The notes beneath the pieces were generated by a model. It was not told the origin of the DNA. It saw only the letters and a program-made list of their open reading frames with translations, and made no database searches. A stretch of DNA of 64,000 nucleotides from G963717155 sp963717155 (GTDB lineage: Bacteria > Actinomycetota > Thermoleophilia > Gaiellales > JALYLC01). Location of the stretch: contig OY970326.1 in assembly GCA_963717155.1 (NCBI GenBank), positions 3,410,001 through 3,474,000 of the forward strand, written 5' to 3'. Each line of letters starts with the position of its first letter. Within the stretch, counting starts at the first letter, position 1. The translations under genes were made by a program, and so were the position numbers. Shown piece by piece: positions 45,119-53,782 of this stretch.

Positions 45119-45973
45119 GTGGAGAGCGGCTTCGTTCCCGTCGGCCCGCGGCGCACGTTCGAGGGCGCTGTCGAGCAGATCGCGGACCGCATCCGCCTCG
45201 GCGAGCTGGGCGAAGGCGACCGCCTGCCTTCCGAGCGCGAGCTCGCCGCCGCGATGCAGATCAGCCGACCCACCGTGCGCGAGGCCGTGCGCGTGCTCGC
45301 CGACGCCGGTGTGCTCAGCGTGCGGCCCGGGCCGAACGGCGGCACCTCGGTAGCCTCCGGCTACGTCCCCCTCGAGCTGCTGCGCTCGAAGTCCGAGCTG
45401 CGGCTCGGAGAGGTCGCCGGCGTGCTCGAGGCGCGCCGCCTGATCGAGCCGCGCGTCGCGCAGCTCGCCGCGGTCAATGCCCGCGAGGACGACTTCGCGC
45501 GCCTCCAGTCGCTGATCGACGCCCACAAGACGCTCGTCGCGCGCGGCGACGTGTTGGCGAACGAGGACCGCTTCCTGCAGCTGGACACCCAGTTCCACCT
45601 GCGGATCGCGCGCGCCACCGGGAACACCACGATCGTGTCGCTCATGCGCAACCTGCTGCGCCGCCTCGAGATCGCGCGCGACATGGCACTGCACGAGCCG
45701 CCGATCCCCGACTGGGTCATCGACATCCACGAGCGCACGCTCGGCGCGATCCGCTCGTCCGACCACGAGCGCATCGAGCGCGTGATGGACGAGCACCTCG
45801 CTGCGCTCGAGCGCAGCTGGGAGCAGGAGACGGACCGCGTGCTCGTCCGGCCGATACCCGACTTCCTCCGGGCGGTCGCCGATCGCTCGCGCCACGACGG
45901 GAACGGCGCGGCGCGGTCATCGCCCCGTCAGCCGGTTGCCGAGGAGGCGCGCCCGAGGAGCAAGTCGACGTAG
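45119..45973 (+). CDS. GntR-family regulator, FadR (FCD-domain) type
   Basis: Regulator of about 284 residues from the GTG at 45119; a TTG at 45095 is an alternative. The winged helix (AVEQIADRIRLGELGEGDRL, PSERELAAAMQISRPTVREA) is followed by an all-helical FCD ligand domain with the metal- or carboxylate-binding pattern (EARRLIEPRVAQLAAV, DTQFHLRIARATGN, DIHERTLGAIRSSDHERIER). Members sense acyl-CoA or 2-oxo/hydroxy acids. It is divergent from the indolepyruvate oxidoreductase with an operator-like repeat between them, and overlaps the TetR gene tail to tail by 46 bases. Confidence 0.9.
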   Translation: MESGFVPVGPRRTFEGAVEQIADRIRLGELGEGDRLPSERELAAAMQISRPTVREAVRVLADAGVLSVRPGPNGGTSVASGYVPLELLRSKSELRLGEVAGVLEARRLIEPRVAQLAAVNAREDDFARLQSLIDAHKTLVARGDVLANEDRFLQLDTQFHLRIARATGNTTIVSLMRNLLRRLEIARDMALHEPPIPDWVIDIHERTLGAIRSSDHERIERVMDEHLAALERSWEQETDRVLVRPIPDFLRAVADRSRHDGNGAARSSPRQPVAEEARPRSKST

Positions 45974-46545
45974 CCGTCGGCGACGTCGCGCGGCGTCAGA
46001 CGGCCGTTTCGCCGGTACCACTGCGGGGTGTGGTTGACCATCCCGAGCAGTGCCGAGAGGGCGAGTCGCCGGTCGCCAGGCAGTCCGCCGTTGCCGCCCT
46101 GCACACGGTCCAAGAGGTCGGAGAGAAGTCGTTCGAACTGCTTGCGGCTGGCCCGGACGGCACGCCACTGCTCGCCCCGTTCGATGAGGTGCCGTTCCTG
46201 CTGGAACACGAGCATGTGATCGCGGTGATCGATCACGTGCGTGACCCACAGTCGGACGAGGGCGCGCAGCTGATCCTCTGCGGCGGCATCCGTCGCGAGG
46301 AGTGCGCGCGTCTCCTCGAGCAGCGGCTCCATGAGCTGATCGCAGATGCGGATCAGCAGCTGCTCCTTGCTGGCGAAGTAGTGGTAGAGCCCGCCCGAGG
46401 CGAGACCCATCGCCTCTGTCAGCTCCTGCACGGACGTCTGGTCGTACCCCTGTTCGGCGAAGAGGCGCGCCGCTGCGACCACCACTCGTTGTTGGCGGCG
46501 GTCGTAGCGCTCGCGCAGCGCGGGTCGTGTCGGGGGGGTCGCCAT
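45928..46545 (-). CDS. TetR-family regulator of the acyl-CoA operon
   Basis: TetR-type repressor of 205 residues. The N-terminal helix-turn-helix reads VVVAAARLFAEQGYDQTSVQ then LTEAMGLASGGLYHYFASKE, a standard TetR DNA-binding domain, and the helical ligand domain ends in GYVDLLLGRA. It is divergent from the acyl-CoA dehydrogenase gene, with 53 bases between the starts that hold two inverted repeats and a -10 box. The likely effector is an acyl-CoA, as for other TetR regulators of branched-chain or fatty-acid breakdown. Confidence 0.9.
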   Translation of the reverse strand: MATPPTRPALRERYDRRQQRVVVAAARLFAEQGYDQTSVQELTEAMGLASGGLYHYFASKEQLLIRICDQLMEPLLEETRALLATDAAAEDQLRALVRLWVTHVIDHRDHMLVFQQERHLIERGEQWRAVRASRKQFERLLSDLLDRVQGGNGGLPGDRRLALSALLGMVNHTPQWYRRNGRLTPRDVADGYVDLLLGRASSATG

Positions 46546-46575
46546 TAAGTTTGAAGCTTAATTCGAATTTCGAAT
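46544..46575. promoter_or_regulatory. Two adjoining palindromes between TetR and acyl-CoA dehydrogenase genes
   Basis: ATTAAG-N7-CTTAAT (46544-46562) overlaps by two bases a perfect 7-1-7 inverted repeat, ATTCGAA-T-TTCGAAT (46561-46575). The first includes the TetR start codon, the second lies just upstream of the -10 box at 46586. Such placement fits repression of both genes by the TetR protein. Confidence 0.6.
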
Positions 46576-46585
46576 GCTCGTTCGG

Positions 46586-46591
46586 TATAGT
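46586..46591 (+). promoter_or_regulatory. -10 box giving a probable leaderless transcript
   Basis: TATAGT lies 7 bases before the ATG at 46599, so transcription would begin at or next to the start codon. No Shine-Dalgarno-like sequence stands before this ATG. Leaderless starts are common in actinobacteria. Confidence 0.5.
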
Positions 46592-46598
46592 CTAGAAC

Positions 46599-47732
46599 AT
46601 GCTGTTCGATCTCGACGAGGACACGCAGCTCCTGCAGCGCACGGTTCGCGAGTTCGCCGTGGGCGAGATCGCGCCGGTCGCGGCGGAGCTCGATCGCACC
46701 AAGGCCTTCCCGTACGAGCTGGTGGCCCAGATGGGCGAGCTCGGCTGGATGGGCATCCCGTTCCCCGAGGAGGTCGGCGGCGGGGGCGGCAGCACTCTGC
46801 AGTACGCGGTCGCGGTCGAGGAGCTCACGCGCGTCGACAGCTCGGTCGCGATCACGATGTGCGCCCACACCTCGCTCGGCGTGCAGCCGATCTACCTCTT
46901 CGGCGACGACGAACAGAAGGCGCGACTGCTCCCGGACCTCTGTGCCGGGCGCAAGCTCGGCGCGTTCGGGCTGACCGAGCCCGACGCCGGCTCGGACGCC
47001 GGCAACGTCAAGACGCGCGCGTCGCTGGACGCCGCCGGCTGGGTGATCGACGGTGCGAAGCAGTTCATCACGAATGCCGGGACCGACATCTCGGGACACG
47101 TGACGATCACCGCGCGCACGGGCGACGGCGAGATCTCGAACCTCATCATCGAGAACGGCACGCCGGGCTACTCCCAGGGCGAGCCGTATCGCAAGATGGG
47201 CTGGAACGCCTCGGACACACGGCCGCTGAGCTTCGACGGCTGCCGTGTTCCCACCGGGAACCTGCTCGGCCCACGCGGCCAGGGCTTCCGCCAGTTCCTG
47301 CAGATCCTCGATGGCGGCCGCATCGGCGTGGCGGCGATGGGCGTCGGACTCGCCCAGGGGGCGCTGGACGAGGCGCTGAAGTACGCGAAGCAGCGCCAGG
47401 CGTTCGGCCAGGCGATCAGCAAGTTCCAGACGATCCAGGCGAAGCTCGCCGACATGGCGACCGAGATCGAGGCCGCACGCCTGCTGACGTACAAGGCGGC
47501 CGTGCTCAAGGATCAGGGTCGCAGCTTCACGCTGACCGCGGCGCAGGCCAAGCTCAAGACCGGGCGCCTTGCCGTCCGTGCGAGCGAGGAGGCCGTGCAG
47601 ATCCACGGCGGGTACGGCTACATCGAGGAGTATCCCGTCTGCCGGTTCTACCGGGACGCGAAGATCCTCACGATCGGCGAGGGCACCGACGAGGTCCAGC
47701 AGATGGTCATCGCTCGCGCGCTCGGCGCCTGA
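46599..47732 (+). CDS. Acyl-CoA dehydrogenase (short/branched-chain type)
   Basis: FAD enzyme of 377 residues that introduces the 2,3-double bond into an acyl-CoA. The flavin/substrate motif is AFGLTEPDAGSDAGN, followed by DGAKQFITNAG and a C-terminal IHGGYGYIEEYPVCRFYRD. The catalytic base appears to be Glu361 in ILTIGEGTDEVQ, the position used in SCAD, MCAD and isobutyryl-type enzymes. Isovaleryl-CoA dehydrogenases keep their Glu elsewhere and usually have Ala or Gly here. It leads a run with HMG-CoA lyase and a biotin-dependent carboxylase, so isovaleryl-CoA is the expected substrate, but that residue raises some doubt. Confidence 0.9.
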   Translation: MLFDLDEDTQLLQRTVREFAVGEIAPVAAELDRTKAFPYELVAQMGELGWMGIPFPEEVGGGGGSTLQYAVAVEELTRVDSSVAITMCAHTSLGVQPIYLFGDDEQKARLLPDLCAGRKLGAFGLTEPDAGSDAGNVKTRASLDAAGWVIDGAKQFITNAGTDISGHVTITARTGDGEISNLIIENGTPGYSQGEPYRKMGWNASDTRPLSFDGCRVPTGNLLGPRGQGFRQFLQILDGGRIGVAAMGVGLAQGALDEALKYAKQRQAFGQAISKFQTIQAKLADMATEIEAARLLTYKAAVLKDQGRSFTLTAAQAKLKTGRLAVRASEEAVQIHGGYGYIEEYPVCRFYRDAKILTIGEGTDEVQQMVIARALGA

Positions 47733-47745
47733 CGAGCGCGCGGGC

Positions 47746-48660
47746 ATGAGCCTCCCCCGGGCAGTGCGAATCCGAGAGGTCGGGCCGCGTGACGGGCTCC
47801 AGAACGAGCCGGAGATCGTCGCCACCGACGACAAGGTGCGCCTGATCGACGCGCTCGCGCGCACCGGCCTCCGTCGCCTCGAGGTCACGTCGTTCGTGCG
47901 GGCGGACGTCGTGCCGCAGCTGGCCGACGCGCCCGATGTCCTGCGTCACATCGACCTGCCCGAGGGCGTCGTCGCCAGCGTGCTGATCCCGAACGAACGG
48001 GGCCTCGACGACGCGCTGGAGCTGCGCGAGCACTTCCAGGCGATCACGTGCTTCCTGAGCGCGAGCGAGTCGCACAACCGCGCGAATGTCAACTGCACGA
48101 TCGAGGCGTCGCTGACCGGCCTGGAGCGCGTCGTCGACCGCGCCGCCGCCGAGGGCCTGGGTGTCGAGGGGGTCGTCAGCGTGAGCTTCGGCTGCCCGTA
48201 CGAGGGACATGTCCCGCCCGAGCGCGTCCTGGCGATCGCCCGACGGCTGGTCGATGCGGGCGCATCCGAGATCGCGTTCGGCGACACGACCGGGATGGCG
48301 AACCCGGTACAGGTGGGGAGCTTCTTCGAGCGTGCCGCACGGGAGCTGCCCGACGTGGAGCTGACCGCCCACTTTCACAACACGCGAGGCCAGGGACTCG
48401 CCAACGTCCTCGCGGCGTTGCAGGCCGGCTGCGCGTCGTTCGAGTCGAGCTTCGGTGAGCTCGGCGGCTGCCCGGTGCCGAAGGGGGCGACGGGCAACAT
48501 CGCCACCGAGGATCTCGTCTCGATGCTGCACGAGATGGACATCGCGACCGGCGTCGACCTCGAGCGACTGCTCGACGCAGCACGCGCCGCACGCGAGGTG
48601 CTCGGACGCCCACTCGGCTCGCACACCTTGATCGCCGGGCCGATCGAGTGGCATGCATGA
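47746..48660 (+). CDS. Hydroxymethylglutaryl-CoA lyase-like protein
   Basis: TIM-barrel lyase of 304 residues that splits 3-hydroxy-3-methylglutaryl-CoA into acetyl-CoA and acetoacetate. It has the opening IREVGPRDGLQNEP with the catalytic Arg-Asp, VTSFVRADVVPQLADA, SESHNRANVNCT, FGDTTGMANP, TAHFHNTRGQGLANV with two metal histidines, and GELGGCPVPKGATGNIATED with the conserved Cys of the active-site loop. It starts 13 bases after the dehydrogenase and overlaps the carboxylase gene by 8. It is the last step of leucine breakdown and supports that reading of the operon. Confidence 0.92.
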   Translation: MSLPRAVRIREVGPRDGLQNEPEIVATDDKVRLIDALARTGLRRLEVTSFVRADVVPQLADAPDVLRHIDLPEGVVASVLIPNERGLDDALELREHFQAITCFLSASESHNRANVNCTIEASLTGLERVVDRAAAEGLGVEGVVSVSFGCPYEGHVPPERVLAIARRLVDAGASEIAFGDTTGMANPVQVGSFFERAARELPDVELTAHFHNTRGQGLANVLAALQAGCASFESSFGELGGCPVPKGATGNIATEDLVSMLHEMDIATGVDLERLLDAARAAREVLGRPLGSHTLIAGPIEWHA

Positions 48661-50501
48661 GCTGAGCCCGATCCTGATCGCGAACCGCGGCGAGATCGTG
48701 GTGCGCGTCGCGCGCACGGCACACGCGCTCGGGCTGTCGACCGTCGGCGTCCTCGCGCCCCCCGATGCCGGCGCCCGGCATGCCGATGCGGTCGATGTCG
48801 TCGTCGAGATCGACTCCTACCTCGACCCGGACGAGCTCCTGCGCGCCGCACGTGCCGCCGGCGCGCGCTCCGTGCATCCGGGCTACGGCTTCCTCTCGGA
48901 GAACGCGGCATTCGCGCAGGCGGTCATCGACGCCGGGCTGACGTGGATCGGGCCGCCACCATCGGCGATCGAGCTCATGGGCGACAAGCAGCGCGGCAAG
49001 GAGGCAGCGACCGCGGCAGGCGTGCCGGTCGTGCCGGCCGGACCGGCCGACGAGTTCCCCGTCGTCGTCAAGGCGATCGCGGGCGGAGGCGGCAAGGGGA
49101 TGCGCGTGGTGCGCTCCGCCGAGGAGCTCCCGGCCGCAACAGCAGCCGCCCGGCGCGAGGCGCGCGCGGCGTTCGGCGACGATCGCGTGCTCGTCGAGCG
49201 CTACCTCGAGCGCCCACGCCACATCGAGATACAGGTGCTCGCCGATCGACACGGGACTGTCGTGCATCTCGGCGAGCGTGAGTGCTCGCTGCAGCGACGC
49301 CACCAGAAGGTCGTCGAGGAGGCGCCGTCGCCCGTCGTCGACGCGGAGCTACGGGCGCGGATGGGTGCGGCCGCGGTCGCCCTCGCACAGGCGTGCCGGG
49401 TACGAGAGCGCCGGAACGGTGGAGTTCATCGCGACGGGCGACGCAGGCGAGTTCTTCTTCCTCGAGATGAACACGCGGCTACAGGTGGAGCACCCCGTGA
49501 CCGAGCTGGTGTACGGCGTCGACCTCGTCGAGCAGCAGCTGCGCATCGCCGCCGGCGAGCCGCTGGCGCTGCGGCAGGAGGAGCTCATGCCGCGCGGCCA
49601 TGCCGTCGAGGCGCGCCTGTACGCGGAGGACCCGTCCGCCGGCTTCCTGCCGGCGACCGGCACCGTGCACGTCTACCGCGAGCCCTCGGGGGCCGGGGTG
49701 CGCGTCGATTCGGGCATCCGCAGCGGCACGCGGGTCGGCACGTCGTACGACCCGATGCTCGCCAAGGTCATCGCACACGGAGCCGACCGCGCCACCGCGC
49801 TGCGCCGGTTGAGCCGCGCGCTCGCCACCTTCGATCTCGTCGGCGTCACCACGAACGCCGCGTTCACACGCGGGCTACTGGAGCGGGAAGACGTGCGCGC
49901 CGGCGAGCAGGACACCGGCCTCCTCGAGCGCGTGCTCGGCGATCTCGCGGGCACGGGGCCCGACGACCTGATCCCCGCGGCCGCGCTCGCGGCCGCGGGC
50001 ACCGCCCGGCCGGAGGGGCCCTGGTGGCGGCGGCTGGTCACGCACGGCGACGTTCGCGTCTTCGATGGCCGCGTCACGATCGCCGGACGCGTCTGGGAGC
50101 CCGCCGCCGTCCGCTTCGACCGAGACGGAGCTGCCCGCGTGACGCTCGAGGGCATCGAGCGCCGCTACGCGGTGCATGTCTCCGACGAGGCGATCTGGAT
50201 CGCCCGGGACGGCCACCACCTCGAGCTCCGCACCGAGCACGGGACCCGCGTCACGACCGCACCCGGCGGCTCGCTGGCAGCGCCGATGCCGGGCACCGTC
50301 CTCCTGGTCAACGTCGCCGACGGCGACGCCGTGGCCGAGGGTGACATCCTGCTCGTGCTCGAGTCGATGAAGATGGAGCTGCCAATCGCCGCGCCGCATG
50401 CCGGCACCGTCGCCGGCCTCGAGCTGCGACCGGGAGACGGCGTCGCGCTCGGCCAGGCGCTCGTCGCAGTCGTCGCCCCCGCGTCCGAGGAGACCGCATG
50501 A
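48653..50501 (+). CDS. Acyl-CoA (probably methylcrotonyl-CoA) carboxylase biotin-carboxylase subunit, frameshifted
   Basis: Biotin carboxylase plus biotin carrier, about 615 residues once one surplus C near 49396 is ignored. The first frame reads ILIANRGEIVVRVARTAHAL, HPGYGFLSENAAFA, KAIAGGGGKGMRVVRS and IEIQVLADRHG. The second, from 49398, continues GYESAGTVEFI, FLEMNTRLQVEHPVTE and the hinge, and ends with the carrier motif LVLESMKMELPI, whose Lys is biotinylated. All ATP-grasp residues are present. The single indel sits in a TGCCGGG run and resembles that in the DppD-like gene. Loss of the subunit would stop the pathway, so a sequencing error is likely. GTP-free overlap of 4 bases (ATGA) joins it to the beta subunit. 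Confidence 0.86.
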
Positions 50502-52033
50502 GCAGTCGTACGGCGAGCGCGAACCGTGACGGGCACCTTGCGCTGCTCGATGACCTCGGGCAGCGCCTGGCACGCGTGCGCGGAGGCGGCGGCGAGCGAT
50601 CGGTCGCGCGTCACGTCGCGCGCGGAAAGCTCCTGGTGCGTGACCGCGTCGAGCGCCTGTGCGACCCGGGAGCGCCCTTCCTCGAGCTGTCCGCGCTGGC
50701 CGCGGAGGAGCTCTACGACGGCGACGCACCGGGGGCCGGGATCCTCTGCGGCGTCGGCGTGGTGCACGGTCGCGAGGTCGTGGTCGTCGCGAACGATGCC
50801 ACCGTCAAGGGCGGCACGTACTACCCCATGACCGTCAAGAAGCACCTGCGCGCGCAGGAAGTCGCACTGCAGAACCGCCTGCCCTGCGTCTACCTCGTCG
50901 ACTCCGGCGGCGCGTTCCTGCCGCTGCAGGACGAGGTCTTCCCCGACCGCGAGCACTTCGGCCGGATCTTCTACAACCAGGCCACCATGTCGCAGCACGC
51001 GATCCCGCAGATCGCCTGCGTGATGGGCTCATGCACCGCGGGTGGCGCCTACGTGCCGGCGATGAGCGACGAGACGGTGATCGTGCGCGGGCAGGGCACC
51101 ATCTTCCTCGCCGGGCCGCCGTTGGTGAAGGCCGCCACCGGCGAGGAGGTCACCGCCGAGGAGCTCGGCGGCGGAGACGTCCACGCGCGCACCTCCGGCG
51201 TCGTCGACCATCTCGCCGAGGACGACGCGCACGCGCTCGAGATCGTGCGGCGCATCGTCGCCACCCTTCCGGCGCCGGACGCGCCACCGTGGGAGCGCCG
51301 TCCCGCGCGCCCGCCGGCGGAGGACCCCGAGACGATCCTCGACATCGTCCCTCTGGACACGCGCACCGCATACGACGTGCGCGACGTGTTGGCCCGGCTC
51401 GTCGACGCGTCGGAGCTGCACGAGTTCAAGGAGCTGTACGGCACCACCGTCGTGTGTGCGTTCGCGCATCTCGACGGCCACCCCGTGGGGATCGTCGCGA
51501 ACAACGGGATCCTGTTCAGCGAGTCGGCGTTGAAGGCCGCGCACTTCGTCGAGCTCTGCGATCGCCGCGGCATCCCCCTGCTGTTCGTCCAGAACATCTC
51601 CGGGTTCATGGTCGGCCGCGACTACGAGGCGGGCGGCATCGCCAAGGACGGCGCCAAGCTCGTCACGGCCGTCGCGTGCGCCCGCGTCCCGAAGCTGACC
51701 GTGATCATCGGTGGCTCGTTCGGCGCGGGCAACTACGGCATGTGCGGCCGCGCCTACTCGCCGCGCTTCCTGTTCATGTGGCCCAACGCCCGCATCAGCG
51801 TGATGGGCGGCGAGCAGGCTGCCGCGGTCATGACCGAGGTCGGCCAGGCCGAGACCGGGGCCCGGCTGCGCGACCAGTACGAGCACCAGGGCCGCGCCGT
51901 GTACTCGACCGCACGCATCTGGGACGATGGAGTCATCGACCCGCGCCAGACACGCTCCGTCCTCGCCCGCGCACTCGCTGCCTGCGGCCACGCGCCGCTC
52001 GGCGAGCTCGGGTACGGCATCTTCCGCATGTGA
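50498..52033 (+). CDS. Acyl-CoA carboxylase carboxyltransferase subunit (methylcrotonyl-CoA type)
   Basis: Carboxyltransferase beta subunit of 511 residues, which passes the carboxyl from biotin to an acyl-CoA. The two crotonase-like halves are clear: VANDATVKGGTYYPMTVKKH, YLVDSGGAFLPLQDEVFPD and MGSCTAGGAYVPAMSDE (first), then VGIVANNGILFSESALKAAH, LLFVQNISGFMVGRDYEAGG, GGSFGAGNYGMCGRAYSPRF and MGGEQAAAVM (second). SGGAFLPLQ and the GMCGRAYSP segment are characteristic of methylcrotonyl-CoA carboxylase as opposed to propionyl-CoA carboxylase. Starts inside the alpha-subunit stop (ATGA). Confidence 0.92.
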   Translation: MSSRTASANRDGHLALLDDLGQRLARVRGGGGERSVARHVARGKLLVRDRVERLCDPGAPFLELSALAAEELYDGDAPGAGILCGVGVVHGREVVVVANDATVKGGTYYPMTVKKHLRAQEVALQNRLPCVYLVDSGGAFLPLQDEVFPDREHFGRIFYNQATMSQHAIPQIACVMGSCTAGGAYVPAMSDETVIVRGQGTIFLAGPPLVKAATGEEVTAEELGGGDVHARTSGVVDHLAEDDAHALEIVRRIVATLPAPDAPPWERRPARPPAEDPETILDIVPLDTRTAYDVRDVLARLVDASELHEFKELYGTTVVCAFAHLDGHPVGIVANNGILFSESALKAAHFVELCDRRGIPLLFVQNISGFMVGRDYEAGGIAKDGAKLVTAVACARVPKLTVIIGGSFGAGNYGMCGRAYSPRFLFMWPNARISVMGGEQAAAVMTEVGQAETGARLRDQYEHQGRAVYSTARIWDDGVIDPRQTRSVLARALAACGHAPLGELGYGIFRM

Positions 52034-52821
52034 CGATGGGCTACGAGACGCTTCGCTACGACGTCGCCGCGACGGGTGTTGCCACGGTCGCGCTCGACCA
52101 GCCCGAGACGCGCAACGCCCTCTCGGACCGGATGCTCGACGAGCTGCTGGCCGCCCTCACGGCCGCACGCGACGACGACGGGGTGCGGTGCGTCGTCCTC
52201 ACGTCGACGCACGAGACCGTCTTCTCGAGCGGCGGCGATCTCGCTGGCTTCGAGGCAGACGTGCCGCTCGTGCTCAAGCATGCCGCGACGGAGCGGTTCC
52301 CGCGCCTGTTCCAGCTGATCGGCGAGCTCGGCAAGCCGACGATCTGCGCCGCCAACGGCCACGTGCTGGCCGGGGCGCTCGGGCTCGCCCTGGCGTGCGA
52401 CCTGATCGTCGCGAAGGAGGGTGCGACGTTCGGCACGCCCGAGATCAACATCGGGATCTTCCCGTTCATGATCATGGCGCTGATCTACCGCAACGTCGGG
52501 CGCAAGAAGACCAACGAGCTGCTGCTGCTCGGCGAGCGGATCGATGCGCACGAGGCGGAGCGGATCGGGATCGTCAACAAGGTGGTGCCCGCGGCGGAGT
52601 TCGACGCGGCCGTCGACGAGTGGGCGACGAAGCTCGCCTCGAAATCGCCGCTCCTCATGCGCCTCGGCAAGGACGCGATGTACCGCCAGCAGGATCTGCC
52701 ATTCGTCGAGGCGCTCGAGCTTCTGCGCCACAACCTCACGCTGGCGTTCTCGACGGAGGACATGCACGAGGGTGTGCGGGCGTTCTTCGACAAGCGCGAG
52801 CCGCGTTGGAGCGGGCGCTAA
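52030..52821 (+). CDS. Enoyl-CoA hydratase/isomerase family protein (methylglutaconyl-CoA hydratase candidate)
   Basis: Crotonase-fold enzyme of 263 residues if the GTG overlapping the carboxylase stop (GTGA) is used, or 261 from the ATG at 52036. VATVALDQPETRNALSDRML opens it, VFSSGGDLAGF forms the first oxyanion-hole segment, CAANGHVLAGALGLALACDL the second, and FGTPEINIGIFPFM holds the catalytic region. In leucine degradation the methylglutaconyl-CoA made by the carboxylase is hydrated to HMG-CoA; this gene fills that gap in the operon and is the last one, with a hairpin after it. Confidence 0.88.
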   Translation: MTMGYETLRYDVAATGVATVALDQPETRNALSDRMLDELLAALTAARDDDGVRCVVLTSTHETVFSSGGDLAGFEADVPLVLKHAATERFPRLFQLIGELGKPTICAANGHVLAGALGLALACDLIVAKEGATFGTPEINIGIFPFMIMALIYRNVGRKKTNELLLLGERIDAHEAERIGIVNKVVPAAEFDAAVDEWATKLASKSPLLMRLGKDAMYRQQDLPFVEALELLRHNLTLAFSTEDMHEGVRAFFDKREPRWSGR

Positions 52822-52830
52822 CGGCGCGGG

Positions 52831-52851
52831 GGCGCGAGGAAGGTTCGCGCC
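52831..52851. terminator. Hairpin between convergent genes
   Basis: GGCGCGA (52831-52837) pairs with TCGCGCC (52845-52851) around a 7-base loop. An alternative longer-range stem ACGGCGCG/CGCGCCGT (52821-52828, 52846-52853) overlaps it. There is no T-run. It lies between the enoyl-CoA hydratase stop and the stop of the opposing small gene, where a two-way terminator is expected. Confidence 0.5.
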
Positions 52852-52852
52852 G

Positions 52853-53068
52853 TCAGCGGCCCTGGACTTCGACGCGAACGCCCTTCTCGCGCATCATCGC
52901 GACGACATTCGCGGCCTTGCCGTCGTCGGCGACGACAACGCGAATCCAGGGAGGCGAGGCCTCCGTGTGGAGATCGATCTCGTCGCCGGACTCGAGCATG
53001 TCGAGGACCGTGACGATCGCCTCCTGGGCCTGCGGACCATCGGGCTGAATGTGGAGCTCCGTGCTCAT
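52853..53068 (-). CDS. Small unrecognised protein in the CHAT operon
   Basis: A 71-residue acidic protein that I do not recognise. It has one predicted helix (AQEAIVTVLDMLESGD), two or three short strands (EIDLHTE, WIRVVVADD) and a final helix-strand (AANVVAMMREKGVRVEVQ), so a compact alpha/beta domain is likely; no signal or membrane segment. Its start overlaps the stop of the 238-residue gene (ATGA), so it is translated with that protein and the CHAT protein upstream. Small domains of this sort are sometimes adaptors that link CHAT proteases to sensors; that is only a guess here. Confidence 0.75.
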   Translation of the reverse strand: MSTELHIQPDGPQAQEAIVTVLDMLESGDEIDLHTEASPPWIRVVVADDGKAANVVAMMREKGVRVEVQGR

Positions 53069-53781
53069 GTCGTCACCTCACGCGGGGCCGCTGGAACGAG
53101 GGAGAACTCGACCGCGTCGCCGGCCCAGCCCACCTCGTGGTGCTTGAAGATCTTCTCACGCCACTCGACCTCGGCGCCAAAGGACACCCTGCCACTGCCG
53201 GCGGCACCTCGACGGCCCTTGACGACGAGGACGAAGTCCGTCGGGCGTAGCGGACGGCCGGGAGAAGGCGCGAGCTCCCAGGCTGGATCAGCGCGGAGCC
53301 GGTTGAGCGCCAGGACCTCGTCGTGGCGGGCGGTATAGCTGCGGGTCTCTCCGCCACCGAGCTTGAGGACCTTGATCGTCGCCTCGGCGCTGCCGCTGCG
53401 TTCGACCTGCTCGCTGGCTTCCTCACGACTCGGCTCCATCGCGAAGGCGATCGGCGGCGGCCCGCCATCGGAAGCAGTCAGCTCAACCTTGAGCCAGGCC
53501 GACGTGATCGTCTCGGGGTCCTGCGGTTCGATCGAAAGGCTCATCAGAACCGACCAGAACTCGCTGTCGGCCCAGCGTTCCGCGAGGTGTCGGTCGTCGT
53601 CGCCGCGTGGCTGCATGCGCGCGAGGTCGGGGCCGCCGAACACGACACGGGACCTGATCTCGGCGGTGGCCGTGCCGGAACCGCGCGTGACGCGCGGCGC
53701 CAGCGAGCGTGCCACGGGAGACGAGACGGTCGTCTCGCCTACCAACCCCAGCTCCTGCAGGTCGATCGTCAACGTGTCCAT
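53065..53781 (-). CDS. Unrecognised 238-residue beta-rich protein in the CHAT operon
   Basis: I do not recognise this family. Alternating polar/hydrophobic strands (TATAEIRSRVVFGG, ITSAWLKVELTA, DFVLVVKGRR, GRVSFGAEVEWREK, DAVEFSLVPAAP) predict a mostly beta protein, with an N-terminal piece DTLTIDLQELGLVGE and no signal peptide or membrane helix. It begins 1 base after the CHAT gene stop and ends in an ATGA overlap with the 71-residue gene. The constant coupling to a CHAT protease suggests that it is a substrate, sensor or scaffold of that protease. Confidence 0.78.
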   Translation of the reverse strand: MDTLTIDLQELGLVGETTVSSPVARSLAPRVTRGSGTATAEIRSRVVFGGPDLARMQPRGDDDRHLAERWADSEFWSVLMSLSIEPQDPETITSAWLKVELTASDGGPPPIAFAMEPSREEASEQVERSGSAEATIKVLKLGGGETRSYTARHDEVLALNRLRADPAWELAPSPGRPLRPTDFVLVVKGRRGAAGSGRVSFGAEVEWREKIFKHHEVGWAGDAVEFSLVPAAPREVTT

Positions 53782-53782
53782 G

